Of a stretch of 64,000 nucleotides of DNA, positions 62,277 through 64,000 are shown one piece after another. Made by a program: the position numbers and the translations under genes. This DNA comes from CBDDIP01 sp965279405. GTDB lineage: Bacteria > Actinomycetota > Acidimicrobiia > Acidimicrobiales > Ilumatobacteraceae. A model generated the notes under the pieces. It had not been told where the DNA came from. It saw only the letters and a list, made by a program, of their open reading frames with translations, and did not search any database. The stretch covers positions 1,178,001-1,242,000 of the forward strand of contig OZ257157.1 in assembly GCA_965279405.1 (NCBI GenBank), in the 5' to 3' direction. Each line of letters begins with the position of its first letter. The first letter of the stretch is position 1.

Positions 62277-63188
62277 TCAAGCCAGCTCGGGCGCCCATTG
62301 GCGGAGCACCGCCTGGATGCGGGCCGCGACCTTCGCTGGCGCCCGATCGAGCTGTCGCCAGGTGAACCGGACGACGATCCAACCTGCCGCGAGCAGTTCC
62401 GCGTCGCGAACTCGATCGAGCTCGAACTGGTCGCCGAGCTCGTGGTGCTCACGGCCGTCACACTCGAGCACGACGTTCGTGCCATCGATGCGAAAGTCGA
62501 CCTCGTATCCGAGGATGACCTCGTGGAAGGTCATCGGAGGAAGCCGGTGCCGCGCGGCCATCGCCGCCATCCGCGTCTCCAGCACGCTGTCGGCAACCTC
62601 GAGTGCCAGCGGGTAGCGATCCAACGCATCACGAAACGCAGCCACCCCGTGGCGACCCGGTCGGGCGTGGCGCTCGAGCGTTTCGCGGAGCGCCCGCGGG
62701 CTGACGACACGGGCGATGACCAACGCCTCCAACGCCGGGTAGACACCGTCGGGGTCGACCGCTCCGAGATCGACCAGCATCCGCAACGGACTCGTGCACG
62801 GAACACGATTGCGGACCAGTGACTGAAGATCGACATCGCCGCGCGGGCGATGGATCACCGCACCCTCCACCACCGCCCGGCGCGACCTGCCCGGCAACAT
62901 GACGTCGATCAGTTCACGCTCCGGACGCTTGGCACCCCACAACCGAGCCGAGCTCCGATGCGACGCCATCGCACCCGGACCCGCCGCCCACACCGCGGCC
63001 AACGCTCGCTGCTCGAAGCTCGGCGGCGACCCCGGGAGGCGGGCAACACCCGGGTGGACCTGTTCGAGCCGACCGGCATCGATCGACCGGTACCAGGCCG
63101 CCCTCGACATGCCGAGTCGCGCAGCGACCGCGCCGGTGATCAGACCATGATGCGTCGCGGCGAAAGCATGCTGTTGCTGTTGGGTCAC
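62277..63188 (-). CDS. AbiEi-like wHTH plus DUF559 nuclease-like protein, paralogue 3
   Basis: A 303-residue protein from GTG at 63188; the longer open frame upstream runs antiparallel to real coding sequence of the next gene and is discarded. The winged-helix head has HHGLITGAVAARLGMSRAAW and LEQVHPGVARLPG. The C-terminal DUF559 nuclease fold has GYEVDFRIDGTNVVLECDGREHH (acidic D...ExD core) and GWIVVRFTWRQLDRAP. It lies between convergent genes (MenJ-like and polyprenyl synthase). The upstream leader is nearly identical to that of paralogue 1. No toxin partner is seen. Confidence 0.84.
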   Translation of the reverse strand: MTQQQQHAFAATHHGLITGAVAARLGMSRAAWYRSIDAGRLEQVHPGVARLPGSPPSFEQRALAAVWAAGPGAMASHRSSARLWGAKRPERELIDVMLPGRSRRAVVEGAVIHRPRGDVDLQSLVRNRVPCTSPLRMLVDLGAVDPDGVYPALEALVIARVVSPRALRETLERHARPGRHGVAAFRDALDRYPLALEVADSVLETRMAAMAARHRLPPMTFHEVILGYEVDFRIDGTNVVLECDGREHHELGDQFELDRVRDAELLAAGWIVVRFTWRQLDRAPAKVAARIQAVLRQWAPELA

Positions 63189-63198
63189 ACCAACACAG

Positions 63199-63229
63199 AC
63201 CGTGCGGAGTGAGCTCGAGCGGAAAACAA
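63199..63229. promoter_or_regulatory. 31-bp leader shared with paralogue 1
   Basis: Second copy of the leader described at 35133-35163, with core GCTCGAGCGGAAAACAA at 63213-63229. It ends 41 bases before the paralogue 3 GTG start. The coding regions of the two genes are far more diverged than this leader. Confidence 0.7.
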
Positions 63230-63249
63230 CCTGCTCTTGGCACCGATCT

Positions 63250-63278
63250 TCTCGGCTTCCGCGACGAACGGTGCCCAG
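63250..63278. repeat. 29-bp direct repeat flanking paralogue 3, right copy (hairpin)
   Basis: TTCTCGGCTTCCGCGACGAA then CGGTGCCCAG. Together with the preceding TGGCACCG (63239-63246) it forms an 8-bp stem with CGGTGCCCA, just past the end of the polyprenyl synthase gene. It is probably the remnant of that gene's terminator. Confidence 0.6.
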
Positions 63279-63298
63279 GCCCGCCGCGGCGGATCGGG

Positions 63299-64000
63299 TC
63301 AGCGGGTGAGGGAGGCGAGGAGGGTGCTGGGGGCGGCGCGCAGGGAGTCGGTGGAGGGGCCGGCGGGGAGCGAGTCGCAGGCGGACTCGGCGACCGCGAC
63401 CCACTCGCGGGCAGTGCGCTGCGCCGACTCGACGCCGCCGTTGACGCGGACGATCGCCAGCGCCTTGTCGCGCTCGATCGTGTCCAGCGGCTTGCCGAGG
63501 ATCGCCAGCATCTCGGCCGCTGCGACCCCGCCGCTCTGCAGGGTGCGCAGGACCGGCAACGTGTAGACGCCCTCGACCATGTCGTGGCCGGCCGGCTTGC
63601 CGAGCTGCTCGTCGGTGGCGGTGATGTCGAGCACGTCGTCGACGATCTGGAAGACCATGCCGAACGCCTCGCCATACGCGGTGAGTGCGTCGATGGTCGG
63701 GCGCGGCAGGTCGGCGACGATGCCACCGATGCGCGCAGCTGTCGAGAACAGCGATGCCGTCTTGCCCTTGATCGAGGAGAGGTAGCTCGACTCGGGCCGC
63801 GCCGAGTTGTACGTGTGGCGCAGCTCCTCGATCTGGCCTTCGCACAGGCGGCCGATCGTGCGGGCCAGGAGCCCGGCGACCTCGGTGCCGAGCGAGGCGG
63901 CGATCTCCGAGGCGCGAGCCAGGAGGAAGTCGCCGGCGAGGATCGCCTGCAGGTTGCCCCACTTGGCGTTGACGGTGTCGACGCCCCGGCGGGTGAGCGC
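63299..64000 (-). CDS. Polyprenyl diphosphate synthase (5' end beyond window)
   Basis: The C-terminal 233 codons of a trans-prenyltransferase; the frame is open to position 64000, so the N-terminus and first Asp-rich motif lie outside. Visible family features: GDFLLARASEIAA, SSIKGKTASLFSTAARIGG (the conserved KT that binds the diphosphate) and the second Asp-rich motif FQIVDDVLDITATDEQLGKP. It makes a long all-trans prenyl chain. Beside a MenJ-like reductase this is probably the menaquinone side chain. Confidence 0.93.
   Translation of the reverse strand, partial: ALTRRGVDTVNAKWGNLQAILAGDFLLARASEIAASLGTEVAGLLARTIGRLCEGQIEELRHTYNSARPESSYLSSIKGKTASLFSTAARIGGIVADLPRPTIDALTAYGEAFGMVFQIVDDVLDITATDEQLGKPAGHDMVEGVYTLPVLRTLQSGGVAAAEMLAILGKPLDTIERDKALAIVRVNGGVESAQRTAREWVAVAESACDSLPAGPSTDSLRAAPSTLLASLTR

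Noticed and set aside
63189..63962. N-terminal extension of DUF559 paralogue 3
   Set aside because: The open frame continues through the polyprenyl synthase gene in another frame of the same strand; the winged-helix domain begins at the GTG at 63188.

Overview
The window is high-GC bacterial chromosome. Gene content points to an actinobacterium, most likely class Acidimicrobiia (Ilumatobacter-like). The signs are the tRNA-tuf-rpmG-tRNA-Trp order, heavy GTG start use, two complete-looking complex I loci, a menaquinol-type cytochrome b6/bc complex and a DUF2510 protein. The lineage is my inference from familiarity with such genes; no database search was possible. No phage, plasmid, CRISPR or classical transposase gene is visible.

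Layout. 1-4.6 kb holds translation genes: tRNA-Trp, rpmG, tuf, tRNA-Met, tRNA-Thr and tRNA-Tyr, mixed with a GNAT acetyltransferase and an ABC-F ATPase. 4.6-13.3 kb holds yajQ, a large membrane protein with a Glu-Pro-Val repeat, acetyl-CoA synthetase, a DMT-family permease, two tiny membrane proteins and the potassium transporter kup. 13.3-24.9 kb is complex I locus 1, nuoABCDHIJKLMN. It has no NADH-dehydrogenase module (no nuoE, F or G) and ends in midA, a homologue of the complex I assembly methyltransferase NDUFAF7. 24.9-39.3 kb is a catabolic cluster: FGGY sugar kinase, choline-kinase-like protein, dimethylglycine/sarcosine-dehydrogenase-like flavoprotein, amino acid/amine permease, glutamine amidotransferase, threonine ammonia-lyase, aldehyde dehydrogenase and a tandem pair of PuuD-like gamma-glutamyl hydrolases. 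39.3-59.9 kb is one tightly packed minus-strand run of 21 genes. It encodes a cytochrome b6-type quinol:cytochrome c reductase (split cytochrome b, Rieske protein, dihaem cytochrome c, ferredoxin and two unknown membrane proteins), followed directly by a full 14-gene complex I locus 2. 60-64 kb holds a membrane-anchored cytochrome c, a geranylgeranyl-reductase/MenJ-like flavoprotein and a truncated polyprenyl diphosphate synthase, which suggests menaquinone side-chain synthesis and reduction.

How it fits together. Locus 2 can take NADH electrons to menaquinone, the adjoining b6-type complex can oxidise menaquinol, and the divergent cytochrome c can carry electrons onward. No terminal oxidase lies in the window. 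Locus 1 must take electrons from something other than its own NADH module. Its NuoD and NuoH carry unusual substitutions at positions expected to line the quinone site.

The most unexpected signals are non-coding. Three DUF559/AbiEi-type nuclease genes each occupy a gap between convergent genes, and each is bracketed by related terminator-like sequences. Two of them also share a 31-bp leader. This looks like a family of small units that inserts into terminators. Separately, a roughly 60-bp intergenic repeat recurs through the window. Partial copies sit exactly at the nuoC/nuoD and nuoE/nuoF stop-start junctions, flanked by duplications that leave both genes intact.
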